Assembly (NCBI GenBank): GCA_024711005.1
Contig: JANJTQ010000124.1
Span: forward strand, 1-52,432
DNA from: Opitutaceae bacterium
GTDB taxonomy: Bacteria > Verrucomicrobiota > Verrucomicrobiia > Opitutales > Opitutaceae
Length of the DNA stretch: 52,432 nucleotides
Direction of reading: 5' to 3'
Part shown: positions 1-7,209 of the stretch, piece after piece
Numbering within the stretch: the stretch's first letter is position 1
Layout: every line of letters starts with the position of its first letter
Position numbers and translations under genes: made by a program
The notes under the pieces: generated by a model
Database searches by the model: none
What the model was told of the DNA's origin: nothing
The model's input: only the letters and a program-made list of their open reading frames with translations

Positions 1-135
1 TCGAGCCACGCGGCCGACACGGCCGCGGCGACAACTCGGATCTGTATCTAAAAAACACACCTTGGATGTGCGCCGTGAATAAAAATTAATGCGCGGTTCA
101 TGATGGGTTCATCTGTGTCGGGTAAGGTTTCCCCC

Positions 136-705
136 ATGAGAGCGTTCATGGTTTTTCTGATTGGCATGCTGCCGGTTTTCGCGGTCGCAAGTCCCGTCCC
201 GCTGGCCATTGATCCGGCGCAGTCGCGCATCGAGATTATCGTCAAGGCGACGGTTGATTCGTTTGTGGGCACACTCGATGCCTACAAAACCGACATTGCG
301 GTGGAGGACGGCCAGGTCGCCGCGGCCATCATCACGTTTCGTTTTGCCGATGTGCACACCGGGAAGTCCGGACGCGACGAGGCCATGCACGATTGGCAGG
401 AGACATCGCGCCATCCGGACGGTGTGTTCACCTTGAAGTCGCTGGAGAGAACGGGGGCCGACGGCCGCATGGATGCGCGCGGCTCACTCACGTTTCACGG
501 GGTTTCCCGGGCGATCGCATTCCCCGTGGTGATCTCGACCGACTCGACGCATTACACGATTGCTGGCGAGGCTTCGCTGGATACCCGCGACTTCGGTCTG
601 CCGGTCATTCGCAAGCTGGGCCTGCTGAAGGTGGATCCGCTGGTGCGAGTTCGTTTTCATTTTCAGGGTTCAGTCGGTGGAAACGTGTCCTCGTTGGCGT
701 TATGA
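136..705 (+). CDS. YceI-like periplasmic lipid/isoprenoid-binding protein
   Basis: About 189 aa. An N-terminal signal peptide (hydrophobic stretch after MRAF, ending near the AVASP site) is followed by a YceI beta-barrel. The family pattern is visible: DPAQSRIEI at the barrel start, a central DGRMDARGSLTFHGVSR segment, and DTRDFGLP near the end. YceI proteins form a lipocalin-like barrel that binds polyisoprenoid chains in the periplasm. The ATG at 136 is preferred over 100 because the signal peptide begins there. The stop overlaps the ATG of the next gene by 4 bp (ATGA), so the two are translationally coupled. The partner is a polyprenyl synthetase, which fits isoprenoid handling. The exact ligand is not readable from sequence. 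Confidence 0.85.
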   Translation: MRAFMVFLIGMLPVFAVASPVPLAIDPAQSRIEIIVKATVDSFVGTLDAYKTDIAVEDGQVAAAIITFRFADVHTGKSGRDEAMHDWQETSRHPDGVFTLKSLERTGADGRMDARGSLTFHGVSRAIAFPVVISTDSTHYTIAGEASLDTRDFGLPVIRKLGLLKVDPLVRVRFHFQGSVGGNVSSLAL

Positions 706-1601
706 AACCCGACGCCTACGCCCGCATCAGGAGCGCTCTTGTGGAGAACTGTCCCGGCTCGGTCGCGATCAATTCACGGTTGCGAGACACGCTTTCGTTG
801 GTCGCCGGCAATCCGGGCAAACTCGTGCGCGCCCGCCTCGTTCTTGCCGCGGCGGACAGGCACGGGTTGGAGAGGGGGGCGGCCGAACGGCTTGCCTGCG
901 CGGTCGAGTATTTTCACATCGCTTCGCTGCTGCTCGACGATCTGCCCTGCATGGACGACGCCGCGACGCGGCGCGGTCTGCCTTGCGCCCACCGGCTTTA
1001 TGGCGAGGCGGCGACGATTTTGGGGGCGCTTGCGTTCATCAACCGGGCCTATGCGCTGGCGGGCTTCGCCTTTGCGGCGTACCCCTCCGAGATTCGTCTC
1101 CATGCCACCGCCTGCCTGGATTCATGTCTCGGCCCGTCGGGTTTGGTCGGGGGTCAGGCGGCCGATCTGAGCTTTGCGCAAAGCGATCGCTCGGCTCGTG
1201 CCGTATCGACGATCGCGGTGCGCAAGACCGGCGCGCTCTTCTGGCTCGCGGTGTATTTCCCCGCGCTGCTTGCCGCGCCGTCCGCCGTCGAGCTGCGGCT
1301 GCTCAAGGCGCTTTGCATCTATTGGGGACTCGCCTATCAGGCAGCCGACGACCTGCAGGATGTGATGCTTGATGGCAACGAACGGGCCGGCGACGGCGAC
1401 TTCGGTCACGACGGCGCGCTCATCCGGCCCAATCTTGCGCATGTGCTCGGTGTGTCGGCGGCGCGATCCCGCATCGCGCGTCTGGTGGGACAGGCCTTCC
1501 GCACGATCAACCGGCTCGACGGCCTTTCGAGGCAATGGAGTTACCTCGGCGGGTTTCACCATGAATTTGTCGAGCCCATGGCGGGTGCGGTGGCCGCGTA
1601 A
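702..1601 (+). CDS. Polyprenyl synthetase (trans-prenyltransferase)
   Basis: 299 aa, all-helical trans-isoprenyl diphosphate synthase fold. The first Asp-rich motif is DDLPCMDDAATRRG and the second is DDLQD; GGQAADL and the KTGALF segment are also present. These bind Mg-diphosphate and condense IPP with an allylic diphosphate. A chain of C15-C20 is the usual product for this size, but chain length cannot be assigned safely. Family members are about 290-300 aa, so the gene is full length. The N-terminus is fixed by the ATGA overlap with the YceI-like gene. It could feed quinone, carotenoid or undecaprenyl-type pathways; the neighbouring respiratory genes favour a quinone or heme side-chain link, which is inference. 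Confidence 0.85.
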   Translation: MKPDAYARIRSALVENCPGSVAINSRLRDTLSLVAGNPGKLVRARLVLAAADRHGLERGAAERLACAVEYFHIASLLLDDLPCMDDAATRRGLPCAHRLYGEAATILGALAFINRAYALAGFAFAAYPSEIRLHATACLDSCLGPSGLVGGQAADLSFAQSDRSARAVSTIAVRKTGALFWLAVYFPALLAAPSAVELRLLKALCIYWGLAYQAADDLQDVMLDGNERAGDGDFGHDGALIRPNLAHVLGVSAARSRIARLVGQAFRTINRLDGLSRQWSYLGGFHHEFVEPMAGAVAA

Positions 1602-1626
1602 GGCGGCGTGAACGAGCGGGCACGAC

Positions 1627-2739
1627 ATGCGTTTTCTTTCACTCATCTCGACGAACCTGCGCCGGCATCGATTGCGTGCGTTGATCGGCGTCGCGGGCAT
1701 CGGTTTTGGTGTGGCAGCCATGCTGGCGATTTTGGCCATCGTGACCGGTGCGATCGGCATGTTCGAACGCATCCTGTCGACGGACAGCCATTATTTGGTG
1801 TTCGAGCGCAACGTGTCGGATCTGTTCTTCAGTTCGGTCACCACGGAGCAAGTGCGCGACATCCGCGCGTTGCTTCAAGTCGAGGCGGCGCATCCGCTGC
1901 TCTTCGGCATCGTGTCGGCGGCGGGGAATCCGGTGGTGACTTGTTTCGGAATCGAGGCCGACGATCCGCGCCTCGTGCGTGGCGACTGGCGGGCGGGTAC
2001 GCGGGAGCAGTTTGGCAAGACGCCGGACGAAGTTTACCTCGGAGCCCGGGCGGCGGAGTTCCTTCACGCGGAGTTTGGCGGGACGGTCGAGATCGGGCGC
2101 GGCACGTTTAAGGTCGGGGGGATTTTCAAAAACGAAAACGGTTTTGAGGACGGCGGGGTGTTTCTGCCGCTGCCGGCGGCGCAGGCGTTTTTTCATCGTG
2201 AAGGTGCGGCCTCGGTGGTGGCGGTGAAGTTGCGGGACCGGGCGCAAGGCGCGGCGTTCAAGACGGCGGTCGAGGCGGCGCATCCCGGAGTGATCGCGCT
2301 GGAGAACCGCGAATTCAGTCAGAGCTACAACAGCTTTAAGATTCTCAACTTCACGGCGTGGGCGGTGGGCATTTGCGCGTTTGGTCTCGGTGGCCTGGGC
2401 GTGGCGAACACGATGCTGCTTTCGGTGTTCGGGCGCATCCGGGAAATCGCGGTGCTGCGCGTGTGCGGGTTTTCGGAGCGGCAGGTTGCCGCGCTCATTT
2501 TCGGCGAGGCGACGGTGATCGCGTTAGGCGGGCTCGTGGTGGGTTTTGGTCTCGGCCTGCTGCTGCTCGCGGTGGTCGGACATATGCCCCAGTTTAACGG
2601 CTACGTGCAGGCGCGCGTCGAACCGCTGGTGGTGGTGGGCATCATCGTCACGGCCCTGATCACCGCAGTGGCCGGAGCGATTTACCCCGCCCGCTTCGCC
2701 GCCCGCATTCAACCCGCGGAGGCGCTTCGCTATGAATGA
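1627..2739 (+). CDS. ABC transporter permease, MacB/LolC-FtsX type
   Basis: 370 aa. One membrane helix at residues about 15-45 (RALIGVAGIGFGVAAMLAIL), then a long periplasmic domain (about 50-240), then three helices near the C-terminus (AVGICAFGLGG, IALGGLVVGFGLGLLLL, VVVGIIVTALITAVAGAIYPA). This is the four-helix FtsX/MacB_PCD arrangement of type VII ABC systems, which move lipoproteins or peptides mechanically instead of through a channel. The ending IQPAEALRYE is a typical FtsX-family terminus. The cognate ATPase follows at 2935 after an unusual 195-bp gap that holds a palindromic repeat doublet. The substrate is unknown; linkage to the YceI-like protein suggests an envelope lipid or lipoprotein. 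Confidence 0.85.
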   Translation: MRFLSLISTNLRRHRLRALIGVAGIGFGVAAMLAILAIVTGAIGMFERILSTDSHYLVFERNVSDLFFSSVTTEQVRDIRALLQVEAAHPLLFGIVSAAGNPVVTCFGIEADDPRLVRGDWRAGTREQFGKTPDEVYLGARAAEFLHAEFGGTVEIGRGTFKVGGIFKNENGFEDGGVFLPLPAAQAFFHREGAASVVAVKLRDRAQGAAFKTAVEAAHPGVIALENREFSQSYNSFKILNFTAWAVGICAFGLGGLGVANTMLLSVFGRIREIAVLRVCGFSERQVAALIFGEATVIALGGLVVGFGLGLLLLAVVGHMPQFNGYVQARVEPLVVVGIIVTALITAVAGAIYPARFAARIQPAEALRYE

Positions 2740-2776
2740 TCACAGGACCCGTAGCCAAGCTGGGTACGAAGGGGAA

Positions 2777-2870
2777 AGCCCAATTTGTCACTTATTAAGT
2801 GACAAATATGGCCGGGTCGACGCGTTGTTCGAAAACCGAGTTTGTCACTTAATAAGTGACAAATTGGGCT
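2777..2870. repeat. REPIN-like palindrome doublet A
   Basis: Two near-perfect palindromes lie in inverted orientation. Copy 1 (2783-2807) has 12-bp arms ATTTGTCACTTA with a single central T. Copy 2 (2841-2863) has 11-bp arms TTTGTCACTTA with a central A. With flanks, 2777-2806 and 2841-2870 form a perfect 30-bp inverted repeat around a 34-bp spacer. The centres are 57 nt apart, exactly as in the second doublet at 4312-4392. The doublet sits in the only sizeable gap of an otherwise tightly packed operon. Each unit could also form a hairpin or bind a dimeric protein. Confidence 0.8.
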
Positions 2871-2934
2871 CGGAGTCGGAGGGCGGATTAAGCGTGTCGC
2901 CGGGGGCGGGCGGGTCGAGGCGGGAGGGAGGGAG

Positions 2935-3612
2935 ATGAGCAGGCGAGGTGAGCTTGTCGTGAAGGCGCGCGATGTGTCGAAAACGTACGACCAAGGACGC
3001 ATCCGTGTGCTGCAGGACGTGACGCTCGACGTCGGCGCGGGCGAGGTGGTCGCGTTGTGGGGCGCGTCGGGCTCGGGCAAGAGCACGTTGCTGCACTTGA
3101 TCGGTGGACTGGATACGCCGGATCGCGGCACGTTGTCGGTGTGCGGTCTTGATCCTTGCGACGAGGCCAGTCGCACGGTGCTGCGCCGACGTCATCTCGG
3201 CTTCGTCTTTCAGCTGCACAACCTGATCCCGGATCTCACCGTCGAGGAAAACATCCGGGTGCCCGCGCTCGCTGCCGGTCGTGGTGTCGTCGAGACCGCG
3301 GCGCGCGTTCGCGAGCTGGTCGGGCAGGTCGGGCTTTCCCATCGGATCAGACACCGGGTGCAGGACCTGTCGGGCGGCGAACGGCAGCGGACGGCGATCT
3401 GTCGTGCGTTGATGAACGCGCCGCGTCTGTTGCTCGCGGACGAACCCACGGGTTCGCTCGACGAGCAGACGGGCGGGGCGATTTTTGGGCTGTTGAAAGA
3501 ACTCGCGGCGCGCGAGCGGGTGGCGGTGGTGCTGGCCACGCACGAGCGACGTTTCGCCGAGGCGTGCGACCGGATCCTTCGTATGCGCGACGGGCAACTG
3601 TCGGAGATCTGA
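2935..3612 (+). CDS. ABC transporter ATPase, LolD/MacB type
   Basis: 225 aa, the normal length for LolD-like ATPases. Walker A is GASGSGKST, Q-loop FVFQLHNLIP, signature LSGGERQR, Walker B LLLADEPTG, D-loop SLDE, and the switch histidine lies in LATHERR. It powers the FtsX-type permease encoded at 1627-2739. The ATG at 2935 is preceded by a purine-rich stretch (GGGAGGGAGG) that would serve as a strong ribosome-binding site. Nine bases separate its stop from the next ATG, so it is co-transcribed with the oxidase-like genes. It lacks any C-terminal extension. Transported substrate unknown. Confidence 0.92.
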   Translation: MSRRGELVVKARDVSKTYDQGRIRVLQDVTLDVGAGEVVALWGASGSGKSTLLHLIGGLDTPDRGTLSVCGLDPCDEASRTVLRRRHLGFVFQLHNLIPDLTVEENIRVPALAAGRGVVETAARVRELVGQVGLSHRIRHRVQDLSGGERQRTAICRALMNAPRLLLADEPTGSLDEQTGGAIFGLLKELAARERVAVVLATHERRFAEACDRILRMRDGQLSEI

Positions 3613-3621
3613 GCGGGTGCC

Positions 3622-4971
3622 ATGCAGCCGAGCCTTCCAAATTCGGGTAGCCGCCGAGGTAGCGAGACTGAGTTTCTTCAGTCCTTGAGTTGGTTTGTTG
3701 CGCGCCATGCCTTGGGTTGGTTGGCGATGGCGAATGCGGTGGGGGTGTGGCTTGCGGCCGAGTTGGTGTGGCCGGCGCTGGGCGATGCGCTCGCGCCGTT
3801 GAGTTACGGGCGTTGGATGCCGTTGCACATGAACTGGCAACTTTACGGTTGGTGCGCGTTGCCGCTGGTCGGTGTCTTGCTGGCGTGGTGTGTGGACGGG
3901 CGACATCCGCAGGTGGTCGGGCAGGTTCGTGTTGTGCTGGGCGCATGGTCGCTGGCACTCGTGCTGGGCGGCGTCGCCTGGCTGGGCGGGGTGACGAGCG
4001 GAAAACTGTTTTTGGACTGGCACGGTTGGGCGCGCGCGGTGTTGCCGCTGGCGATGATCGTGTTGTGGACGGTCTGCGCGGCGCATGCCTGGTGGCGGCG
4101 GGATGTGGATAGTGGCCGGGTGAAGGGGCTGCGCGGCGTGATTTTGGCCGGACTGCTGTTTGTGCCGGGGCTGCTTTATTGGTCGGCGGGGCGCGAGGTG
4201 TATCCGTCGGTCAATCCCGACAGCGGCGGGGCGACGGGCACGAGTCTGCTCGGGTCGACGCTGGGCATCGTGACGGTGTTCGGGCTCCTCCCCGTGATGC
4301 TTCGCCTGCCGGTTTGTCACTTATTAAGTGACAAACTGCCGGGTGAAAACGGGCAGGAGCTCAAACCAATTTGTCACTTAATAAGTGACAAACGGGTTTG
4401 GTCCGCGGGGTGGTTTTGGGGGGCGTTGGCGGGGTCGTGGGTGGTGTTTGCGGGGATTGATCATGGCCATGCGTCGCATCACGGGTGGGCGCAGGTCGGG
4501 GGACTTGGTTTGTTGATCGGCTGGGTGCCGCTGGCGTGGGGTTACTTTCGTCGGTTTGAATGGGAGGCGCCGGCGCGACCTTGGTTGTACGGGGCGTTTG
4601 TCTGGTGGCTGTTGCTCGTGGTCACCGGATGGCTGTCGTTTTTGCCCGGCGTTTCGGAACGGTTGAAATTCACCAACGGGCTGGTGGCGCATGCGCACCT
4701 CGCGATGGCGGGGCTGGTGACGAGCGTGAACTTTGTGATCCTGCGTCAGCTTGCGCCGCGGAGGGAACCGCGTGGGAATTTTGCCCTTTGGCAGGGGGCC
4801 TGTGTGGTTCACGTGGCGGCGTTGCTGGCACTCGGTTGGTGGGAGCGGGACTACGCGGGCGATCTCTTTCGCGGAGAAACGTGGACACTGGTTTTATATG
4901 CGGTCCGACTGGCGGCCGGAGCGGTCATGCTGGCGGCGTCCGTGCGCTGGCTGGCGGCAGGAAAGGCGTGA
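3622..4971 (+). CDS. Divergent heme-copper oxidase subunit I-like (CcoN-like) membrane protein carrying a palindromic insert
   Basis: 449 aa with about ten to twelve hydrophobic segments. Features resembling cbb3-type subunit I are the second-helix motif YGRWMPLHMNWQLYGW (a histidine at the usual low-spin heme position), an HH pair in DHGHASHHGW, and an HxH in VAHAHLAMAG late in the protein. The gene product directly downstream has a CcoO-like cytochrome c, supporting the assignment. It is shorter and more divergent than true CcoN, so it may be a non-pumping or non-catalytic relative. Residues about 231-257 are encoded by a doublet of palindromes (VCHLLSDK and ICHLISDK) in a loop between helices, not expected in the family. 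NnrS-like or other heme membrane proteins are alternatives. Confidence 0.6.
   Translation: MQPSLPNSGSRRGSETEFLQSLSWFVARHALGWLAMANAVGVWLAAELVWPALGDALAPLSYGRWMPLHMNWQLYGWCALPLVGVLLAWCVDGRHPQVVGQVRVVLGAWSLALVLGGVAWLGGVTSGKLFLDWHGWARAVLPLAMIVLWTVCAAHAWWRRDVDSGRVKGLRGVILAGLLFVPGLLYWSAGREVYPSVNPDSGGATGTSLLGSTLGIVTVFGLLPVMLRLPVCHLLSDKLPGENGQELKPICHLISDKRVWSAGWFWGALAGSWVVFAGIDHGHASHHGWAQVGGLGLLIGWVPLAWGYFRRFEWEAPARPWLYGAFVWWLLLVVTGWLSFLPGVSERLKFTNGLVAHAHLAMAGLVTSVNFVILRQLAPRREPRGNFALWQGACVVHVAALLALGWWERDYAGDLFRGETWTLVLYAVRLAAGAVMLAASVRWLAAGKA
4312..4392. repeat. REPIN-like palindrome doublet B inside a coding sequence
   Basis: Copy 3 (4312-4336) has 12-bp arms GTTTGTCACTTA around a central T. Copy 4 (4370-4392) has 11-bp arms TTTGTCACTTA around a central A. 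The copies are inverted relative to each other and their centres are 57 nt apart, matching doublet A. The 33-34-nt interior differs from that of doublet A apart from a short GCCGGGT match. Both units read as CHLLSDK/CHLISDK in frame with the host gene. This is the only plus-strand frame of the palindrome without a stop codon; the other two contain TAA or TGA. Confidence 0.8.
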
Positions 4972-4976
4972 ACACC

Positions 4977-5381
4977 ATGAACATCTCGATCACCTGGCTG
5001 GCTCGTCGGCTCGCGCTGGGCGCGGGCGCGATGGATTTTTGCACGGGGCTCGGACTGGTCTTTGCGCCGGGTCTGGTGCTGTCGCTGATGGGCGTGGACC
5101 GGCCGTCGGGCGATGGGTTGGTCTTCCTCCGGTGGATGGGAGCGTTTGTGGGCGCGGTGGGAGCGAGTTATCTGCTGGCGCTTGCGCGCGGCGGCGAAGC
5201 GCGGTTGTGGGGTGTATTGGAATTTACGGTACCGTTTCGGCTTGCGGCCGGTGTGTTCAGCGTGGCGGCCATCGGGCTGGGGTGGTTGGGGTTCGTGTGG
5301 GTGAGCGTGCCGGTGACGGATCTGATGCTGGTGGGCGCGCAGGTGTGGCTGTTGCGAAAGCGAGGGCGGGGCGATGTTTGA
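4977..5381 (+). CDS. Small four-helix membrane protein of the oxidase operon
   Basis: 134 aa with four hydrophobic stretches (about residues 10-35, 45-70, 78-105 and 110-130) and a basic C-terminus. The start is the ATG at 4977, 5 nt after the preceding stop; the frame is also open further upstream, but that part lies inside the preceding gene. No family is recognised. The position between a CcoN-like and a CcoO-like gene, with an 8-bp overlap into the latter, suggests an accessory or assembly subunit of the same membrane complex. That role rests only on context. Confidence 0.7.
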   Translation: MNISITWLARRLALGAGAMDFCTGLGLVFAPGLVLSLMGVDRPSGDGLVFLRWMGAFVGAVGASYLLALARGGEARLWGVLEFTVPFRLAAGVFSVAAIGLGWLGFVWVSVPVTDLMLVGAQVWLLRKRGRGDV

Positions 5382-7209
5382 ATCCACGACGGAGCGGCGC
5401 GTGTTTGGAGCGGCGGTCTTGGTGATCGCGGCGACGTATGGCTATTTTTTGATTTTCGCGGAGTTCGCATTTTTGGAGCTGCTGCGAGAAACGGGCGGCG
5501 TTGGTCGGGTGCGGCTGGCAATGGGGCTGCTGGGTGTCGCGGGAGTGGCGGGCAGCGGGCTGGCGGCCTGGCGCTTTCGGGTGGAGTCCTACGCGAAGGC
5601 ATTGAGGTGGGGTGCGTTTGGCTGTGCGCTGGCGGCCGGGCTGGCGTGGTGTGGTGGATTGAACCTCGCGGCGGTCGGGATCGGGCTGTCGTTGGGGTGG
5701 TTGACGGTGACGCTGGCGGCGGGCTTGCGAGCGACGGTGGGTCCGAAACGGTTGGGGCTGGCGATCGGCCTGGGCACGGGGCTCGCGTATGCGGCATGCA
5801 ATGTGCCGGCGATCTTTCGCGCGACGCCGCAGGCGCAGACAGGGCTTGCGCTCGGGTTGATGCTGGCGGCGGTGGTCGCGACACGAGGGTTGCGGACCGG
5901 GCGGGCGGAGGTCTCTTCGAGCGGCGATTTCGAGCCGAGGCGGGCGGCGGCGTGGACGGTGATTTTGATGGCGTTGGTGTGGATGGATTCGGCGGCGTTT
6001 TACATCATTCAGCATACCTCGGAATTACGCGCGGGGACCTGGGGCGAAGAGCGGAGCCTGTGGGTGAACGCGACCATTCACTTTGTTGTGGCGGTGGGAA
6101 CGGGCGTGGTGCTGGACCGCGGAGGGTTGGGGCGGGTGGTGTGCGGGGCATGGGTGATGTTGGCGTGCGCCTGTGTATTGCTTGGCGAACAGCTGCGGGC
6201 ATTCGTCGGGGCGGAGGTGCTCTACACGGCGGGAGTGTCGCTCTATTCGGTGGCTCTGGTGTATTATCCGGCACGCGGCGGGCGGGCATGGCTGGCGGGC
6301 GTGGTCTTCGCGATCGCGGGCTGGGTGGGATCGGCGCTGGGCATCGGCATGGCGCAGGATCTCAATGCGGTGCCGCTGTGGTTTGTGATAGTGGCGGGTG
6401 TGATCGTGGTGGGATTGCTGCTGGCGAGGCGCCGTGCGCAGGCGAAGCATGCGCTGGCGGTTGCGGCGGTGATCGGGCTCGGGTCGCTCACGTTTCCCGC
6501 TACATCCGCGCGTGCGGCGGACGCTGAGGTACTGCGCGGACGGGAGGTGTTCATCGGCGAAGGCTGCATCCATTGCCATTCGCAGTATCTGCGGCCAAGG
6601 ACGGCGGACGTGATGCGTTGGGGGCCGGAGAAACCGCTGGCCGCTTCGCTGGCGGAGACGCCGCCGTTATTGGGCAACCGGCGTCAGGGGCCCGATCTCA
6701 CGCAGGTCGGCAACCGTCGTTCGCGGGAATGGAATAAATTGCACCTGATCGATCCGCGAGGGGTTTCGCCGGGATCGCGGATGCCCTCGTATGCCTACCT
6801 CTTTCAGGAGGGGGACGGACGCGGCGAGGCGCTGCTGGTTTATCTGGCCTCGTTGGGGGTGGAAACGGACGAACTTCGCGCGACGCAAGTGGGCGAATGG
6901 GCTCCAGCGCCGGGAGTGTCGGGCCGGAGGGAGACTGGTGCGCGGCTGTTTACGCGATTGTGCATGAACTGCCACGGGGCAGAGGGGAAGGGGGACGGTG
7001 TGATGGCGATGCGATTGAGTGTGCGTCCGCCGGACTGGTCGCGCGATGCGTGGCGGCGGGTGGATGCGGCGGATGAAGCCGGGACCCTGGCGCGCATTAT
7101 CAAATTTGGTCTTCCCGGGTCGCCGATGGCGGGACACGAATATCTGCGGGATGAGGAGGTCGTGTCGCTCGCGGCCTATGTGCGAAGCCTGCGTGGGACG
7201 GGACCCTAG
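5374..7209 (+). CDS. Polytopic membrane protein fused to CcoO-like and second cytochrome c domains
   Basis: 611 aa in three parts. Residues 1-375 are a polytopic membrane domain of about ten to twelve helices. From about residue 386 (ADAEVLRGREVFIGEGCIHCHSQYLRP) comes a CcoO/FixO-like cytochrome c with heme motif CIHCH followed by the typical SQYLRP. A second class I cytochrome c carries CMNCH near residue 530 with the GAEGKGDG loop. Methionine candidates for the distal ligand are SRMPSYAY and GSPMAGHEY. CcoO normally has one helix and one heme, so this fusion is unusual. It probably passes electrons to the CcoN-like protein encoded at 3622. It converges with the next gene with a 4-bp overlap. 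Confidence 0.75.
   Translation: MFESTTERRVFGAAVLVIAATYGYFLIFAEFAFLELLRETGGVGRVRLAMGLLGVAGVAGSGLAAWRFRVESYAKALRWGAFGCALAAGLAWCGGLNLAAVGIGLSLGWLTVTLAAGLRATVGPKRLGLAIGLGTGLAYAACNVPAIFRATPQAQTGLALGLMLAAVVATRGLRTGRAEVSSSGDFEPRRAAAWTVILMALVWMDSAAFYIIQHTSELRAGTWGEERSLWVNATIHFVVAVGTGVVLDRGGLGRVVCGAWVMLACACVLLGEQLRAFVGAEVLYTAGVSLYSVALVYYPARGGRAWLAGVVFAIAGWVGSALGIGMAQDLNAVPLWFVIVAGVIVVGLLLARRRAQAKHALAVAAVIGLGSLTFPATSARAADAEVLRGREVFIGEGCIHCHSQYLRPRTADVMRWGPEKPLAASLAETPPLLGNRRQGPDLTQVGNRRSREWNKLHLIDPRGVSPGSRMPSYAYLFQEGDGRGEALLVYLASLGVETDELRATQVGEWAPAPGVSGRRETGARLFTRLCMNCHGAEGKGDGVMAMRLSVRPPDWSRDAWRRVDAADEAGTLARIIKFGLPGSPMAGHEYLRDEEVVSLAAYVRSLRGTGP

Noticed and set aside
2845-4320. A 491-aa minus-strand frame across the ABC ATPase and the oxidase-like gene
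   Set aside because: Arg/Pro/Gln-rich shadow translation without domain signatures; it also begins and ends at the palindromes only by chance.
2777-4392. Palindromes as a CRISPR array
   Set aside because: Only two copies per locus, each itself palindromic and inverted relative to its partner, with no regular spacers or cas genes.
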